Positions 8,067 to 17,640 of a stretch of 39,196 nucleotides of DNA are shown here, piece by piece; positions within the stretch are counted from its first letter, which is position 1, and every line of letters starts with the position of its first letter. The translations under genes were made by a program, and so were the position numbers. Source of the DNA: an uncultured Pelagibacteraceae bacterium. GTDB lineage: Bacteria; Pseudomonadota; Alphaproteobacteria; Pelagibacterales; Pelagibacteraceae. The notes below the pieces were generated by a model, which made no database searches, had not been told where the DNA came from, and was given only the letters and a program-made list of their open reading frames with translations. The stretch is taken from positions 1 through 39,196 of the forward strand of contig CACGOM010000010.1 of NCBI GenBank assembly GCA_902574705.1, given 5' to 3'.

Positions 8067-9380
8067 ATGTCAAAAGAAAGTAATTATATAAATAACCAGT
8101 ACCAAAGTTTTTTTGAAAATAGTCTATCGGATATTGATCCTGATATTCATCAAGCCATAACTGATGAATTAAACAGACAACAAAGTCATATCGAATTAAT
8201 CGCTTCTGAAAACATAGTATCACAAGCAGTTTTAGAGGCACAAGGATCAGTTTTGACTAACAAATATGCGGAAGGTTATTCGGGAAAAAGATATTATAAC
8301 GGATGTGCTTATGTAGATGTCGCTGAAAATTTAGCTAATGAAAGATTAAAAAAACTATTTAATTGTAAATTTGCAAATTCACAACCTCACTCGGGAGCTC
8401 AGGCGAATGGAGCAGTTTTTTTAGCCTTACTTAACCCAGGAGATACCTTTATGGGAATGAGTTTAAACTCAGGTGGTCATATCACGCATGGTTTAAAAAT
8501 CGCTATGTCTGGTAAATGGTTTAATGCCATAGGTTATGATGTAGATAAAAAATCGGAGTTAATTGATTATGATAATGTTGAGAAACTTGCATTAGAGCAC
8601 AAACCAAAATTGATAATTGCAGGCGGGAGTGCATACTCAAGAATAATAGATTTTAAAAAATTTAGAGAGATAGCTGATAAAGTTGGTGCATATTTTATGG
8701 TTGATATGGCGCATTTTTCAGGGTTAGTTGCAGGCAAAGGATATCCAAATCCAGTTGATTATGCCCACGTTGTAACATCTACAACTCATAAGGTATTTAG
8801 AAGTGCAAGAGGTGGAATTGTTTTAACAAATCATGAAAATCTTGCAAAAAAAATTAACACCGCTGTATTTCCTGGGTATCAAGGAGGTCCGTTGATGCAT
8901 ATTATTGCTGCTAAAGCAGTTGGATTTTTAGAAGCACTTAAGCCAGAATTTCAAACTTATATTAAAACAGTTTTATCCAATGCAAAAATTCTAAGTGAAA
9001 CATTAATACATAATGGATTTAAAATATACTCTGGAGGAACGGATACTCATTTAATGCTAGTTGATTTAAGACCTTTTAATGTTAAAGGTAATCTAGCTGC
9101 TGAAAGTTTGGATAGAGCTAATATAACGTGTAATAAAAATGGTATTCCATTTGATACCGAAAGTCCTATGGTAACATCTGGAATAAGATTAGGAACTCAG
9201 GCAGCTACAACAAGAGGTTTTGGATCAGATGAGTTTAAAAAAGTTGGAAACTTGATTACAAAAACTATTAAGGGTCTTTCAGAAAATCCAGAAGATAATT
9301 CAAAGATAGAAAGTGAAGTTCGTGATGAAGTAATAGAACTTTGTTCTAAATTTCCAATTTATAAGAATTTAAGAAAGTAA
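8067..9380 (+). CDS. glyA: Serine hydroxymethyltransferase
   Basis: PLP enzyme that interconverts serine plus tetrahydrofolate with glycine plus 5,10-methylene-THF. The PLP-binding Lys is K242 in [25 protein letters not shown] (about 43), [15 protein letters not shown] (65-79) and QPHSGAQAN (106-114) are family landmarks. It is 437 residues long, with a short N-terminal extension relative to E. coli GlyA. An AAGGAAA-like sequence (8054-8060) precedes ATG 8067 and may serve as a weak ribosome-binding site. nrdR begins at the next base after the stop. I see no glycine riboswitch before it, since there is no gap upstream. Confidence 0.97.
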   Translation: MSKESNYINNQYQSFFENSLSDIDPDIHQAITDELNRQQSHIELIASENIVSQAVLEAQGSVLTNKYAEGYSGKRYYNGCAYVDVAENLANERLKKLFNCKFANSQPHSGAQANGAVFLALLNPGDTFMGMSLNSGGHITHGLKIAMSGKWFNAIGYDVDKKSELIDYDNVEKLALEHKPKLIIAGGSAYSRIIDFKKFREIADKVGAYFMVDMAHFSGLVAGKGYPNPVDYAHVVTSTTHKVFRSARGGIVLTNHENLAKKINTAVFPGYQGGPLMHIIAAKAVGFLEALKPEFQTYIKTVLSNAKILSETLIHNGFKIYSGGTDTHLMLVDLRPFNVKGNLAAESLDRANITCNKNGIPFDTESPMVTSGIRLGTQAATTRGFGSDEFKKVGNLITKTIKGLSENPEDNSKIESEVRDEVIELCSKFPIYKNLRK

Positions 9381-9839
9381 ATGATTTGTCCAATATGTAA
9401 AAAAGGTGAGACCTCAGTTGTGGATTCAAGGCCTGCTGAAGATGGTACATCAATCAGAAGACGAAGATTATGCAATTGTGGAGAAAGATTTACAACTTTT
9501 GAACGAGTACAATATAGAGAAATTGTAGTTATTAAAAAAAGCGGAAGAAAATCTCCTTTTGACAGAGATAAATTATCTAAATCAATATATATAGCTCTTA
9601 AAAAAAGACCTATAGATACTGACACTATTGAAAAATTTATTACAAAAATATCCCGTTCTTTAGAGGAACTTGGTCAAAATGAAATTTCTTCTAATACAAT
9701 TGGAACTATGGTTATGGATGCATTAAAAAATTTAGACCCTGTTGCTTATGTAAGATTTGCATCAGTTTATAGAAATTTTAGAGAAGAAAAAGATTTTGTA
9801 ACATTCGTAGACAGAATAGATGTCTATAAAAAAAGATAA
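9381..9839 (+). CDS. nrdR: Ribonucleotide reductase repressor NrdR
   Basis: ATP/dATP-sensing repressor of ribonucleotide reductase genes. The N-terminal zinc ribbon starts MICPIC (Cys3, Cys6) and the second half reads [16 protein letters not shown] (Cys31, Cys33); an ATP-cone domain covers about residues 49-139 ([17 protein letters not shown]). The second Cys pair is spaced CxC, whereas NrdR normally has CxxC, so one residue appears to be missing. The length of 152 is otherwise normal. It overlaps ribD by 20 bases. glyA-nrdR-ribD is a widespread alphaproteobacterial arrangement. Confidence 0.93.
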   Translation: MICPICKKGETSVVDSRPAEDGTSIRRRRLCNCGERFTTFERVQYREIVVIKKSGRKSPFDRDKLSKSIYIALKKRPIDTDTIEKFITKISRSLEELGQNEISSNTIGTMVMDALKNLDPVAYVRFASVYRNFREEKDFVTFVDRIDVYKKR

Positions 9840-10905
9840 ATACTTTGGTAGAATTGCTAATAATTTAGCAAAAAATTCCCTTAACCTTACAGGGCCAAAT
9901 CCTTCAGTAGGTGCTTTAATAGTAAAAAACGATAAAATTATTTCATTCGGATCAACTAGTTTTTCCGGAAGACCGCATGCAGAAGATAATGCTTTAAAAA
10001 AATTGTCAAAAAAGAATAAAAAAAATTCAACGATGTATATTTCCCTCGAACCATGTTTCCACTATGGCAAAACATCACCCTGTGTAGATAAGATAATAAA
10101 TTCTAAAGTACAAAGAGTGGTATATTCGATTAATGATATTGATCCTCGTACATCAGGCAAATCTTATAAAAAATTAAAATCAAAAAAAATAAATGTTAAA
10201 AAAAATTTGTTAAAAAAGTACGCAAAATCAATTTATAAAAATTATTTTTTTTCTAAAAAAAATAAGAAACCTTATATTTATGGAAAATTAGCAATATCTA
10301 AAGATAGATATATTAAAGATAAAAAAAATTTTTATATGACAAGCAAACTGTCTTTAAAAACAACTCATATTTTAAGGAGTAAAGTAAATTGTATTTTAAC
10401 AACAGCTAAAACTATTAATGATGATAATCCAAAACTTAATTGTCGAGTTGAGGGTTTAGAAAAGTTTACACCAAATGTAGCAATAATTGATAAATCTCTC
10501 AAAGTGAAAAAAAATTCTTTTATTATTAGAAATGCAAAAAATAATAAAACTTATTTATTTTATAATAAAAAAAAAGTTGATAAGCTTAATTTTCTAAAAT
10601 CGAAAAAAGTAATTACTATTCATATTCCTTTATATAATAATCGACTAAATTTTAATATTATCCTAAAAAAATTGTATAATTATGAGTTATCTAGTGTTTT
10701 AATTGAATGTGGTAAATCATTTATGTCATACTTAATAAATAACAACTTTATTAATGAATTTTATTTATTCGAAACTCCAATAAGATTAAAAAAAAGAGGA
10801 ATTTTAAAAATGAATAATATTAAATCAGACTTATCAAAAAAATTTAATCGTGTTAAAATAAATGAGACTTTTCTAGATAAAGATAATTTAATACACTACT
10901 ACTAA
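9820..10905 (+). CDS. ribD: Bifunctional riboflavin deaminase/reductase
   Basis: Carries out the second and third steps of riboflavin synthesis: deamination of the pyrimidine, then NADPH-dependent reduction of the ribosyl side chain. The N-terminal cytidine-deaminase-like domain has the zinc motif HAEDNAL (about residue 49) and [12 protein letters not shown] (about 75-86). The C-terminal reductase domain starts near 148 ([12 protein letters not shown]) and contains [18 protein letters not shown]. The sequence is very Lys/Asn rich and the reductase half is diverged, but the domain order and the 361-residue length are normal. It is first of the contiguous riboflavin genes and separated from ribE by three bases. 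Confidence 0.92.
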   Translation: MSIKKDKYFGRIANNLAKNSLNLTGPNPSVGALIVKNDKIISFGSTSFSGRPHAEDNALKKLSKKNKKNSTMYISLEPCFHYGKTSPCVDKIINSKVQRVVYSINDIDPRTSGKSYKKLKSKKINVKKNLLKKYAKSIYKNYFFSKKNKKPYIYGKLAISKDRYIKDKKNFYMTSKLSLKTTHILRSKVNCILTTAKTINDDNPKLNCRVEGLEKFTPNVAIIDKSLKVKKNSFIIRNAKNNKTYLFYNKKKVDKLNFLKSKKVITIHIPLYNNRLNFNIILKKLYNYELSSVLIECGKSFMSYLINNNFINEFYLFETPIRLKKRGILKMNNIKSDLSKKFNRVKINETFLDKDNLIHYY

Positions 10906-10908
10906 CTG

Positions 10909-11493
10909 ATGTTTAACGGAATAATTTATAATCAAGGTGAGGTTCATAAAATCAATGTAACAAAAAAAGGTACATCAATTTTTGTTTACTCTAAAAATCT
11001 GATTAGCAAAAAAAAAATTGGAATGTCTATAGCTGTTGATGGTGTTTGTTTGACTTTAGTATCTTATAAAAAAAATATTTTAGAATTTTATCTTTTACGT
11101 GAGACAATAAATAGATCAAAATTTAAGTACACAAAAAAAGGTGATATTGTAAATTTAGAATTACCATTAAAATTTGGCCAAGATATTTCAGGTCATATAT
11201 GTCAGGGACATGTAGATACAACTTCAAAAGTTTTAAAAATTTCTAAAACAGGAAACTCAAGAATTTTGGAATTTAATATTAACAAAAATTATAAAAAATT
11301 ACTTATAGAAAAAGCTTCAATATTAATTAACGGTGTATCCTTAACGATTTCAAGAGTAACCAAAAAAGGGTTTGAAATTTGGCTTATTCCTCATACATTA
11401 AAATTAACTAATCTTTCTAATATTAAAATAAATACTGTTGTTAATATCGAATTTGATATTTTATCAAAATATGTAAAAAACTATTTATCATGA
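10909..11493 (+). CDS. ribE: Riboflavin synthase, alpha subunit
   Basis: Dismutates two 6,7-dimethyl-8-ribityllumazines to riboflavin and the pyrimidine substrate. The N-terminal MFNGIIYNQGEV matches the family start MFTGIIxxxG, and the two-fold internal repeat is visible: SIAVDGVCLTLV (about 41) in the first half and SILINGVSLTIS (about 137) in the second, with GHICQGHVDT between them. Length is 194 residues, normal. ATG 10909 lies three bases beyond the ribD stop and the gene overlaps the next one by four bases (ATGA). Confidence 0.95.
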   Translation: MFNGIIYNQGEVHKINVTKKGTSIFVYSKNLISKKKIGMSIAVDGVCLTLVSYKKNILEFYLLRETINRSKFKYTKKGDIVNLELPLKFGQDISGHICQGHVDTTSKVLKISKTGNSRILEFNINKNYKKLLIEKASILINGVSLTISRVTKKGFEIWLIPHTLKLTNLSNIKINTVVNIEFDILSKYVKNYLS

Positions 11494-12590
11494 AGAATTT
11501 GAAATTTCACACTATAGAAACAATCATTTCTGATGCCAAAAATGGTAAAATGTATATTCTTGTTGATGATGAAAACAGAGAAAATGAAGGTGATTTAATC
11601 TGTTCTGCAAAAAATATTACTGCAGAAAAAATTAACTTTATGGCTAAGTATGGAAGGGGACTTATTTGTTTAGCATTAGATACTGTTCAAGCAAAAAAAT
11701 TAAATCTTAATTATATGTCACCTAAAAATGAATCGAGAAACCAAACAGCTTTTACAGTTTCGATCGAAGCAAAAAAAGGCATTTCAACTGGAATATCTGC
11801 AAAGGATAGAGCTACAACTATAAAGGTTGCTACTAAATTAAATGTTTCAAAAAGGGATATTGTTTCTCCCGGTCATGTATTTCCTGTTGTTGCTCGTGAT
11901 GGCGGTGTATTAATTAGAGCTGGTCATACCGAAGCATCTGTTGATATATCTAAATTAGCCAAAAAAAATAGTTCTGCTGTTATTTGTGAAATAATGAATG
12001 AAGATGGAACAATGGCAAAGAGAGACGAATTAATTAAATTTGCAAAAAAACATAGACTTTCCATTGGTAAAATTGAAGATTTAATAGCTTATAGATTAAA
12101 AAAAGAAAATTTAATTAAATTAAAAAAAACATCAGATATTTATTTAGGAAAACAAAATTTTAAAATTAAAATTTTTGAAAATAAAGTTGATGGATCGGAA
12201 CATTTCGCACTTATTAAAGGAAATATTAATAGGAATGTAATACCACGTGTTAGAGTCATATCTTCAAATATCGTGCAAAGTTACCTTCTAGGAAACAAAA
12301 TTCCAAATTCCTTTAATCAAACGGTTTCATACTTTAAAAAATTTAAAAACTGTATTTTAGTGTTTATTAAAGACCCAAATTTAAAATCAGTATCTGCGAC
12401 ACTAAAAGATTACAAAAATAAAAAATATTATAAAAAAGGTAAAGATAAACTCATAAGAAATTATGGACTAGGAGCTCAAATATTAAAAAATCTAAAAGTT
12501 AAGAAAATGATTTTAGTTACAAAGTCTCGAAAGAAGGTTATAGGTTTAGATGGATATAATTTATCAATAACTAAACAAGAGATTATATGA
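11490..12590 (+). CDS. ribB: 3,4-Dihydroxy-2-butanone 4-phosphate synthase fused to a degenerate GTP cyclohydrolase II-like domain
   Basis: Residues 1-205 form a complete DHBP synthase, which makes the four-carbon precursor of riboflavin from ribulose 5-phosphate: DDENRENEGDL (acidic metal site, about 27), the conserved FMAKYGRGLICLAL region, RATTIKV, GHVFPVVARDGGVLIRAGHTEA (two segments, Arg and His ligands) and CEIMNEDGTMAKR. The C-terminal 160 residues resemble GTP cyclohydrolase II (RNYGLGAQIL, LDGYNLSI), but all three zinc cysteines are gone: the expected SECLTGD and RCDCG elements read SSNIVQS and NKIPN. It is thus a RibBX-type protein and probably not a working RibA. The missing cyclohydrolase must be encoded elsewhere. 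It sits between ribE and ribH with ATGA overlaps. Confidence 0.9.
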   Translation: MKNLKFHTIETIISDAKNGKMYILVDDENRENEGDLICSAKNITAEKINFMAKYGRGLICLALDTVQAKKLNLNYMSPKNESRNQTAFTVSIEAKKGISTGISAKDRATTIKVATKLNVSKRDIVSPGHVFPVVARDGGVLIRAGHTEASVDISKLAKKNSSAVICEIMNEDGTMAKRDELIKFAKKHRLSIGKIEDLIAYRLKKENLIKLKKTSDIYLGKQNFKIKIFENKVDGSEHFALIKGNINRNVIPRVRVISSNIVQSYLLGNKIPNSFNQTVSYFKKFKNCILVFIKDPNLKSVSATLKDYKNKKYYKKGKDKLIRNYGLGAQILKNLKVKKMILVTKSRKKVIGLDGYNLSITKQEII

Positions 12591-12991
12591 AAGTTTGTAT
12601 TGTTATTTCAGATTACTATAAAGATATTTCAAGAGATTTACTAAATGGTTCAATTAACGAACTAAAAAAAAATGGTTTTAGGAATATTAAAATTAAAAAA
12701 GTTTCCGGAGCCTTTGAAATTCCAAATGTTATATCTAAAAATATTAATAAATTTAAAGCATTTATTGCACTTGGGTGCGTTATAAAGGGTGAGACAGATC
12801 ATTATTATTTTATATCAAATGCAGTAACAAATGGATTGATGCATCTTTCAATTAAGTCAAAAAAACCAATCGGTTTTGGAATATTAACTTGTAAAAATTT
12901 AAAACAAGCCAAATATAGATCTTCATTATTAAAAAAAAATAAAGGTAAAGAAGTAGCTCAGGGAATTATTTCGATTCTTAATAATAAATGA
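12587..12991 (+). CDS. ribH: 6,7-Dimethyl-8-ribityllumazine synthase
   Basis: Joins the pyrimidine and four-carbon riboflavin precursors to form lumazine, the substrate of RibE. KVSGAFEIPNVI (about 38), ALGCVIKGETDHYYFISNAV (about 62-82, with the catalytic His) and KPIGFGILT (about 94-102) are the family landmarks. At 134 residues it is short, missing part of the usual N-terminus, but all ligand-binding loops are present. ATGA overlaps join it to ribB upstream and nusB downstream. Confidence 0.95.
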   Translation: MKVCIVISDYYKDISRDLLNGSINELKKNGFRNIKIKKVSGAFEIPNVISKNINKFKAFIALGCVIKGETDHYYFISNAVTNGLMHLSIKSKKPIGFGILTCKNLKQAKYRSSLLKKNKGKEVAQGIISILNNK

Positions 12992-13380
12992 AATATAAAT
13001 TTTCACCAGCAAAAAACCCAAGAGTTTTAATTGTTCAAAAAGTATATGCACAATTGGTCAATAATGATCAAAAGATTATTTTTGAAAAACATCGTTTTAA
13101 AAAATTTATTAAAGATGTTGTTTTTGGAACAACTGAAAGATTAGAATTAATAAACGATGAAATAAAGTATATTGAAGAAAACTTTAATCTTAAAAATTTA
13201 GATGCTATTTTTAAAATTATTATTCAATGTGCCACATTTGAATTTATGTATAAACCAAATCTTTCTCGTAAAATTATAATTAAAGAATACTTAAACGTCT
13301 CAAATTTCTTTTTAAATACCTCTCAAACAAAATATTTAAATGCAATATTAGATAGTTTATCAAAAAAACTAACAAAATGA
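12988..13380 (+). CDS. nusB: Transcription antitermination factor NusB
   Basis: NusB binds boxA RNA with S10 (NusE) in rRNA antitermination. The 130-residue, all-helical protein begins with the family pattern RVLIVQKVYAQL (usual form ARxxAVQALYQ) and has DAIFKIIIQCATFEFMY plus KIIIKEYLNVSNFF near the C-terminus, equivalent to the conserved RAAxxEL and INExVELAKxF segments. The sequence is diverged, but the position directly after ribH and before thiL is the classic alphaproteobacterial and gammaproteobacterial context and supports the call. Confidence 0.87.
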   Translation: MKYKFSPAKNPRVLIVQKVYAQLVNNDQKIIFEKHRFKKFIKDVVFGTTERLELINDEIKYIEENFNLKNLDAIFKIIIQCATFEFMYKPNLSRKIIIKEYLNVSNFFLNTSQTKYLNAILDSLSKKLTK

Positions 13381-14330
13381 ATGAATTGGATATTATCTAT
13401 AATATAAAAAAAATAATTAAAAATCCTTCAGCATTAAATCTAAACGATGATGTCTTTTTTGATAAAAAAAAAAAATTACTCGCTTCTATTGATACATATA
13501 ACGAACAAGTACATTATTTAGACTTTAAATATCCTGATCTTATAATTAAAAAAGCTATTAGATCTTCAATTTCAGATATAATTTCAAAAGGATCAGATCC
13601 AAAATATATACTTTTATCTTTTTCTGGTAAAAAAAAAGATTTTAGTTCTAAGAATATTAAATTAATCATCAATTCTATTAAACAAGAACAAAAAAAATTT
13701 AAATTTTCTTTAGTTGGTGGTGATATATCAAAATCATCTAAATCATCTTTTACAATATGTGTTTTTAGTTTTTCTAAAAAAATAATCCAAAGAAATAGTT
13801 GTTATATAAATGACGATATATACGTAACTGGAACCATCGGAGATGCTTCAATTGGTTTAGAAATTTTAAAAAAAAAAATTAAAACAGATCAAAAATCTAA
13901 AAATTTCTTTTTAGAAAGTTATTTTGCTCCTAAACTAGCTTTTGGTTTTCATAAAGAGCTTAATAAAATTGCAACTTCATCAATAGATGTTTCCGATGGT
14001 CTGTTGACTGATCTAAAAAAGTTGATAACAAGTAAAAAAAAAGGATTTATTATAGACTCTGCTCTAATACCTAAATCTAATTACTTTAAAAAATTTGTTA
14101 GCAAAAATAATATATCTAATTATAATCATTTATTTAATGGTGATGATTATCAGATTTTATTTACTTCTAAAAAAAAATATAGATCAATTATTATTAAAAA
14201 GGCAATAAAGTGGAATCAAAAAATCACACGAATAGGAAATATTACTTCTAATAAAGAAAATTATATTAAATATAAGGACAAATTAAAAAAAATTATCAAT
14301 TATCAAGGATATATACACAGTTTTGAATAA
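13377..14330 (+). CDS. thiL: Thiamine-monophosphate kinase
   Basis: Phosphorylates thiamine monophosphate to the cofactor thiamine diphosphate. The family pattern is followed throughout: an acidic metal site at LNLNDDVFFD (about 20) and LLASIDTYNEQVHY, a SISDIISKGSDPKYIL helix, LVGGDISKSSK (about 116), VTGTIGDASIGLEIL (about 151), IDVSDGLLTDLKK (about 203) and LFNGDDYQILFT (about 258). Length is 317 residues, normal. It is last in the rib-nusB run. An 87-base A+T-rich gap separates it from hppA. Confidence 0.92.
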   Translation: MNELDIIYNIKKIIKNPSALNLNDDVFFDKKKKLLASIDTYNEQVHYLDFKYPDLIIKKAIRSSISDIISKGSDPKYILLSFSGKKKDFSSKNIKLIINSIKQEQKKFKFSLVGGDISKSSKSSFTICVFSFSKKIIQRNSCYINDDIYVTGTIGDASIGLEILKKKIKTDQKSKNFFLESYFAPKLAFGFHKELNKIATSSIDVSDGLLTDLKKLITSKKKGFIIDSALIPKSNYFKKFVSKNNISNYNHLFNGDDYQILFTSKKKYRSIIIKKAIKWNQKITRIGNITSNKENYIKYKDKLKKIINYQGYIHSFE

Positions 14331-14417
14331 GATTATTTATTGCCTTTTAGATTTTTTTTTGTAATGTCCGTTTTTTAAAAACTAACAATTTATAAGAATA
14401 TAAGGTCAAAATTAATT

Positions 14418-16517
14418 ATGAACTCAGAAACAATACTAGGTTATACAATTTTAGCAGGGTTATTATCTATAGTATATGGATTTATAACTGGAAAAAATAT
14501 TTTAAACTCGAGCCCAGGAAACGCAAAAATGCAGGAAATAGCATCTGCTATTCAAATTGGTGCTAAGGCTTATTTAAATAGACAATATAAAACTATAGCT
14601 ATTGTTGGCATTGTTGTTCTTATAATTATTAGTTATGCTTTTAGTATATTAGTTGGTTTAGGATATTTAATTGGAGCTGCATTATCAGGAATAGCTGGCT
14701 ATGTTGGTATGTTAGTGTCAGTGCAAGCCAATGTACGTACTGCAGAAGCCTCTAGAAAAGGTTTAAACGAAGGACTTGATGTTGCATTTAAATCAGGAGC
14801 TGTTACTGGAATGTTAGTAGCTGGATTAGCGCTTTTATCTATAGCAGTTTACTATTACTTATTATTATCTTTTAATGTTGATGAGAGAGAAATTGTAAAT
14901 GCTTTAGTTGCACTTGGATTTGGAGCATCCTTAATATCAATCTTTGCGAGATTAGGTGGTGGAATTTTTACAAAAGGTGCAGATGTTGGTGCAGATTTAG
15001 TTGGTAAAGTCGAAGCAGGAATACCAGAGGATGATCCAAGAAATCCAGCAGTTATTGCTGATAACGTTGGAGATAACGTCGGTGATTGTGCTGGAATGGC
15101 TGCAGATTTATTTGAAACGTACGCTGTTACAATAGTTGCAACAATGGTTCTTTCTTCAATATTTTTTACTGGAGATTTAAATATGATGATTTATCCACTA
15201 ACAATTGGTGGCGCCTGTATATTAACTTCAATTTTAGGAACTTTTTTTGTTAGGTTAGGAAAATCTAAGAATATAATGACAGCTCTTTATAAAGGGTTTG
15301 TAGTTACAGCAATTACTTCATTAGCTGTTTTGTATCCAATTACTGATTATGTTTTAGGATTGGACAAAATTTATAGTATTGGAAATAAAGAATTTACTGG
15401 TTTAAGTTTGTATTACTGTGGTGTTATTGGTTTAGTCATTACAGGATTAATTATTTGGATTACTGAGTATTATACAGGAACTGGATATAGACCTGTAAAA
15501 AGTGTTGCACTTTCTTCAACAACAGGACACGGAACCAATGTGATACAAGGATTAGCAGTTTCTCTTGAAGCTACAGCAATTCCCGCTCTTATAATTGTAA
15601 CTGGAATTTTAACAACTAATCATATAGCTGGTTTATTTGGAATAGCAATTGCTGTAACATCAATGTTAGCATTAGCAGGCATGGTAGTTGCTTTAGATGC
15701 ATATGGTCCAGTTACAGATAATGCCGGTGGAATTGCTGAGATGTCTAAATTACCTAATAATGTCAGAAAAACAACTGATGCTCTGGATGCAGTTGGAAAT
15801 ACTACAAAAGCTGTAACAAAAGGTTATGCAATTGGTTCAGCTGGATTGGGTGCGCTAGTTTTATTTGCTGCTTACACTGAAGACATAAAACATTTTTCAA
15901 AGATAGCTGGCTCAAATCTAGAAGGTATCGTAGTTACATTTGATTTATCAAATCCGTTTGTAGTTGTTGGATTACTCGTTGGAGGAATGCTTCCTTATTT
16001 ATTTGGATCAATGGGTATGCAAGCTGTTGGTAGAGCAGGCGGAGCTGTTGTGGTTGAAGTTAGGAGACAATTTAAAAAATTTCCAGGAATAATGAAAAGA
16101 AAACAAAAACCTGATTATGCAAAATTAGTAGACTTGTTGACTATTGCAGCAATAAAAGAGATGATAATACCTTCATTGCTGCCAGTATTATCTCCAATAG
16201 TTCTATATTTTGCAATATTCGCTATTGGTGGACAAGTCGCAGCTTTAGCCTCGGTTGGTGCAATGTTATTAGGTGTAATTATTACAGGTTTATTTGTTGC
16301 TATTTCAATGACAGCAGGTGGTGGCGCATGGGACAATGCAAAAAAATATATTGAAGATGGCAACTATGGTGGTAAAGGATCTGAAGCTCATAAAGCTGCT
16401 GTAACAGGTGATACTGTGGGTGACCCATATAAAGATACTGCTGGTCCAGCAGTAAACCCAATGATTAAAATTACAAATATAGTTGCTTTACTATTACTAG
16501 CAGTTATAGCGGGATAA
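14418..16517 (+). CDS. hppA: Membrane-bound proton-pumping pyrophosphatase (K+-independent type)
   Basis: Integral inner-membrane pump that couples hydrolysis of pyrophosphate to proton translocation. It is 699 residues long with about 15-16 hydrophobic segments. The pyrophosphate site is intact: [21 protein letters not shown] split across 189-209 and [18 protein letters not shown] (214-231), with matching Asp clusters near 427-436 ([10 protein letters not shown]) and in the C-terminal region ([17 protein letters not shown]). The determinant GNTTKAVT (460-467) has Lys464 and Thr467, as in K+-independent enzymes; K+-dependent ones have Ala at the Lys position. In a streamlined marine heterotroph such a pump would recover energy from biosynthetic pyrophosphate. 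Monocistronic by spacing; bamE converges with one base between the stops. Confidence 0.97.
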   Translation: MNSETILGYTILAGLLSIVYGFITGKNILNSSPGNAKMQEIASAIQIGAKAYLNRQYKTIAIVGIVVLIIISYAFSILVGLGYLIGAALSGIAGYVGMLVSVQANVRTAEASRKGLNEGLDVAFKSGAVTGMLVAGLALLSIAVYYYLLLSFNVDEREIVNALVALGFGASLISIFARLGGGIFTKGADVGADLVGKVEAGIPEDDPRNPAVIADNVGDNVGDCAGMAADLFETYAVTIVATMVLSSIFFTGDLNMMIYPLTIGGACILTSILGTFFVRLGKSKNIMTALYKGFVVTAITSLAVLYPITDYVLGLDKIYSIGNKEFTGLSLYYCGVIGLVITGLIIWITEYYTGTGYRPVKSVALSSTTGHGTNVIQGLAVSLEATAIPALIIVTGILTTNHIAGLFGIAIAVTSMLALAGMVVALDAYGPVTDNAGGIAEMSKLPNNVRKTTDALDAVGNTTKAVTKGYAIGSAGLGALVLFAAYTEDIKHFSKIAGSNLEGIVVTFDLSNPFVVVGLLVGGMLPYLFGSMGMQAVGRAGGAVVVEVRRQFKKFPGIMKRKQKPDYAKLVDLLTIAAIKEMIIPSLLPVLSPIVLYFAIFAIGGQVAALASVGAMLLGVIITGLFVAISMTAGGGAWDNAKKYIEDGNYGGKGSEAHKAAVTGDTVGDPYKDTAGPAVNPMIKITNIVALLLLAVIAG

Positions 16518-16518
16518 T

Positions 16519-16980
16519 TTATCTTCTTCTATTTCTTTTAGGTGCTTCTATCTTTTGAATCAAACTATTAAATAGTTTATCAGTTTTAGACTTTTTATCA
16601 TAACTTTTTAATGTTTGGTCTTTTGCAATTTTAAGATTTTGCATATCTTCTAATAAATATATTTTTTTACTTTCTACTATTCCAAATGAATTAAATTTTA
16701 TTTCTAAAACTACATTTTTACTTATTACTTGATTACCTAATTTAACCACTGATTGATTAATTTTTTCTCTTTGTATAAAGTACCAAATACTATCATCAAA
16801 CATGCTTATAACGGAAGGCTTGCCAAGAAGACTCATTGCATCATTTTTATTTGTATTTAAAATTTTAATTTTTTTGGATTTTAATTCTAAAGCAGAAATT
16901 CCGTGGTTTTTAACTACTTTATTGTTTGAACAACTTATTGTAATAGAAAAAATAAAAAATAAAATAATTAATTTATGCAT
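16519..16980 (-). CDS. bamE: Outer-membrane assembly lipoprotein, BamE/SmpA type
   Basis: A 153-residue lipoprotein precursor: a hydrophobic signal (residues 4-16) ends in a lipobox ITISC with Cys17 as the lipid-modified residue. The mature part has the BamE/SmpA fold pattern, with NKNDAMSLLGKPSVISMFDDSIWYF split near 40-68 (the family motif is V..LLG.P......W.Y) and VLEIKFNSFGIVESKKIY. BamE stabilises the BAM complex that inserts outer-membrane beta-barrel proteins. The Lys/Arg-rich tail (APKRNRRR) is unusual. Its ATG is part of an ATGCAT palindrome that is also the start codon of the divergent gene. Confidence 0.82.
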   Translation of the reverse strand: MHKLIILFFIFSITISCSNNKVVKNHGISALELKSKKIKILNTNKNDAMSLLGKPSVISMFDDSIWYFIQREKINQSVVKLGNQVISKNVVLEIKFNSFGIVESKKIYLLEDMQNLKIAKDQTLKSYDKKSKTDKLFNSLIQKIEAPKRNRRR

Positions 16981-17448
16981 AACGAATATTTAAATATTTA
17001 TAATAATTTAATCAAATTAACCAGAAATAAATCGTTATATTTGAATTTATCTAATAAAGAAACTTTTTCTGATAGATTAATTTTTTTACTACTTCATTTA
17101 TCGTTTTTTCTTAAAATCTTCAAAAATAATAACACTAAAGACTTATTACAAAATATCCATGATTTCATATTTAAACAAATTGAGCTTTCTATTAGAGAAA
17201 TTGGATATGGAGATGTTTCAATAAACAAAAATATGAAAAAATATGTAAATTACTTTTATGATATCTTAATTAAAATAGACAAATGGGAAAATTTAGATAA
17301 TGATAAAAAAGAGGAGATTTTAGAAAAGCTTATTAATAATCCAAAAAATATTTCATTTTTTGCTAGTTATTTTGATAAATTGAGCTCTTTTTATAAAAAT
17401 AATACTTTAAATTTTTTTACAAAAGATATAGAAGAATTTAAATTTTAA
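16975..17448 (+). CDS. Ubiquinol-cytochrome c chaperone (CBP3-like) family protein
   Basis: A 157-residue soluble protein resembling the CBP3/ubiquinol-cytochrome c chaperone family, known in alphaproteobacteria and mitochondria for helping assemble cytochrome b/bc1. Supporting features are the helical segment [19 protein letters not shown] and the family core [24 protein letters not shown] (about residues 74-97, usual form LREMGVGDxxVPKxMK). The genomic position next to bamE and before rpmF-plsX is typical of alphaproteobacteria. The start at 16975 overlaps the bamE start completely; a later start in the weakly conserved first 25 residues is possible. Confidence 0.7.
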   Translation: MHNEYLNIYNNLIKLTRNKSLYLNLSNKETFSDRLIFLLLHLSFFLKIFKNNNTKDLLQNIHDFIFKQIELSIREIGYGDVSINKNMKKYVNYFYDILIKIDKWENLDNDKKEEILEKLINNPKNISFFASYFDKLSSFYKNNTLNFFTKDIEEFKF

Positions 17449-17450
17449 TT

Positions 17451-17630
17451 ATGGCTGTACCAAAACGCAAAACTACACCTTCAAGAAGTGGAAAGAGAAG
17501 ATCTCATATAAAGGTCTCACCAAAAAATATTATCGAAGATAAAAAATCTGGTGAATATAGACTTTCTCATCATTTAGATTTAAAAACTGGATTTTATAAA
17601 GGTAGACAAGTTTTAGATCCTAAAGAATAA
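17451..17630 (+). CDS. rpmF: 50S ribosomal protein L32
   Basis: A 59-residue reading frame: [19 protein letters not shown] at the N-terminus is the standard L32 signature, followed by a basic stretch, [20 protein letters not shown] and a terminal acidic tail. It is a zinc-free L32, with no Cys. The gene lies two bases after the chaperone-like gene and ten bases before plsX; rpmF-plsX linkage is very widely conserved, tying ribosome production to membrane lipid synthesis. Confidence 0.97.
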   Translation: MAVPKRKTTPSRSGKRRSHIKVSPKNIIEDKKSGEYRLSHHLDLKTGFYKGRQVLDPKE

Positions 17631-17640
17631 TATTTTATTT

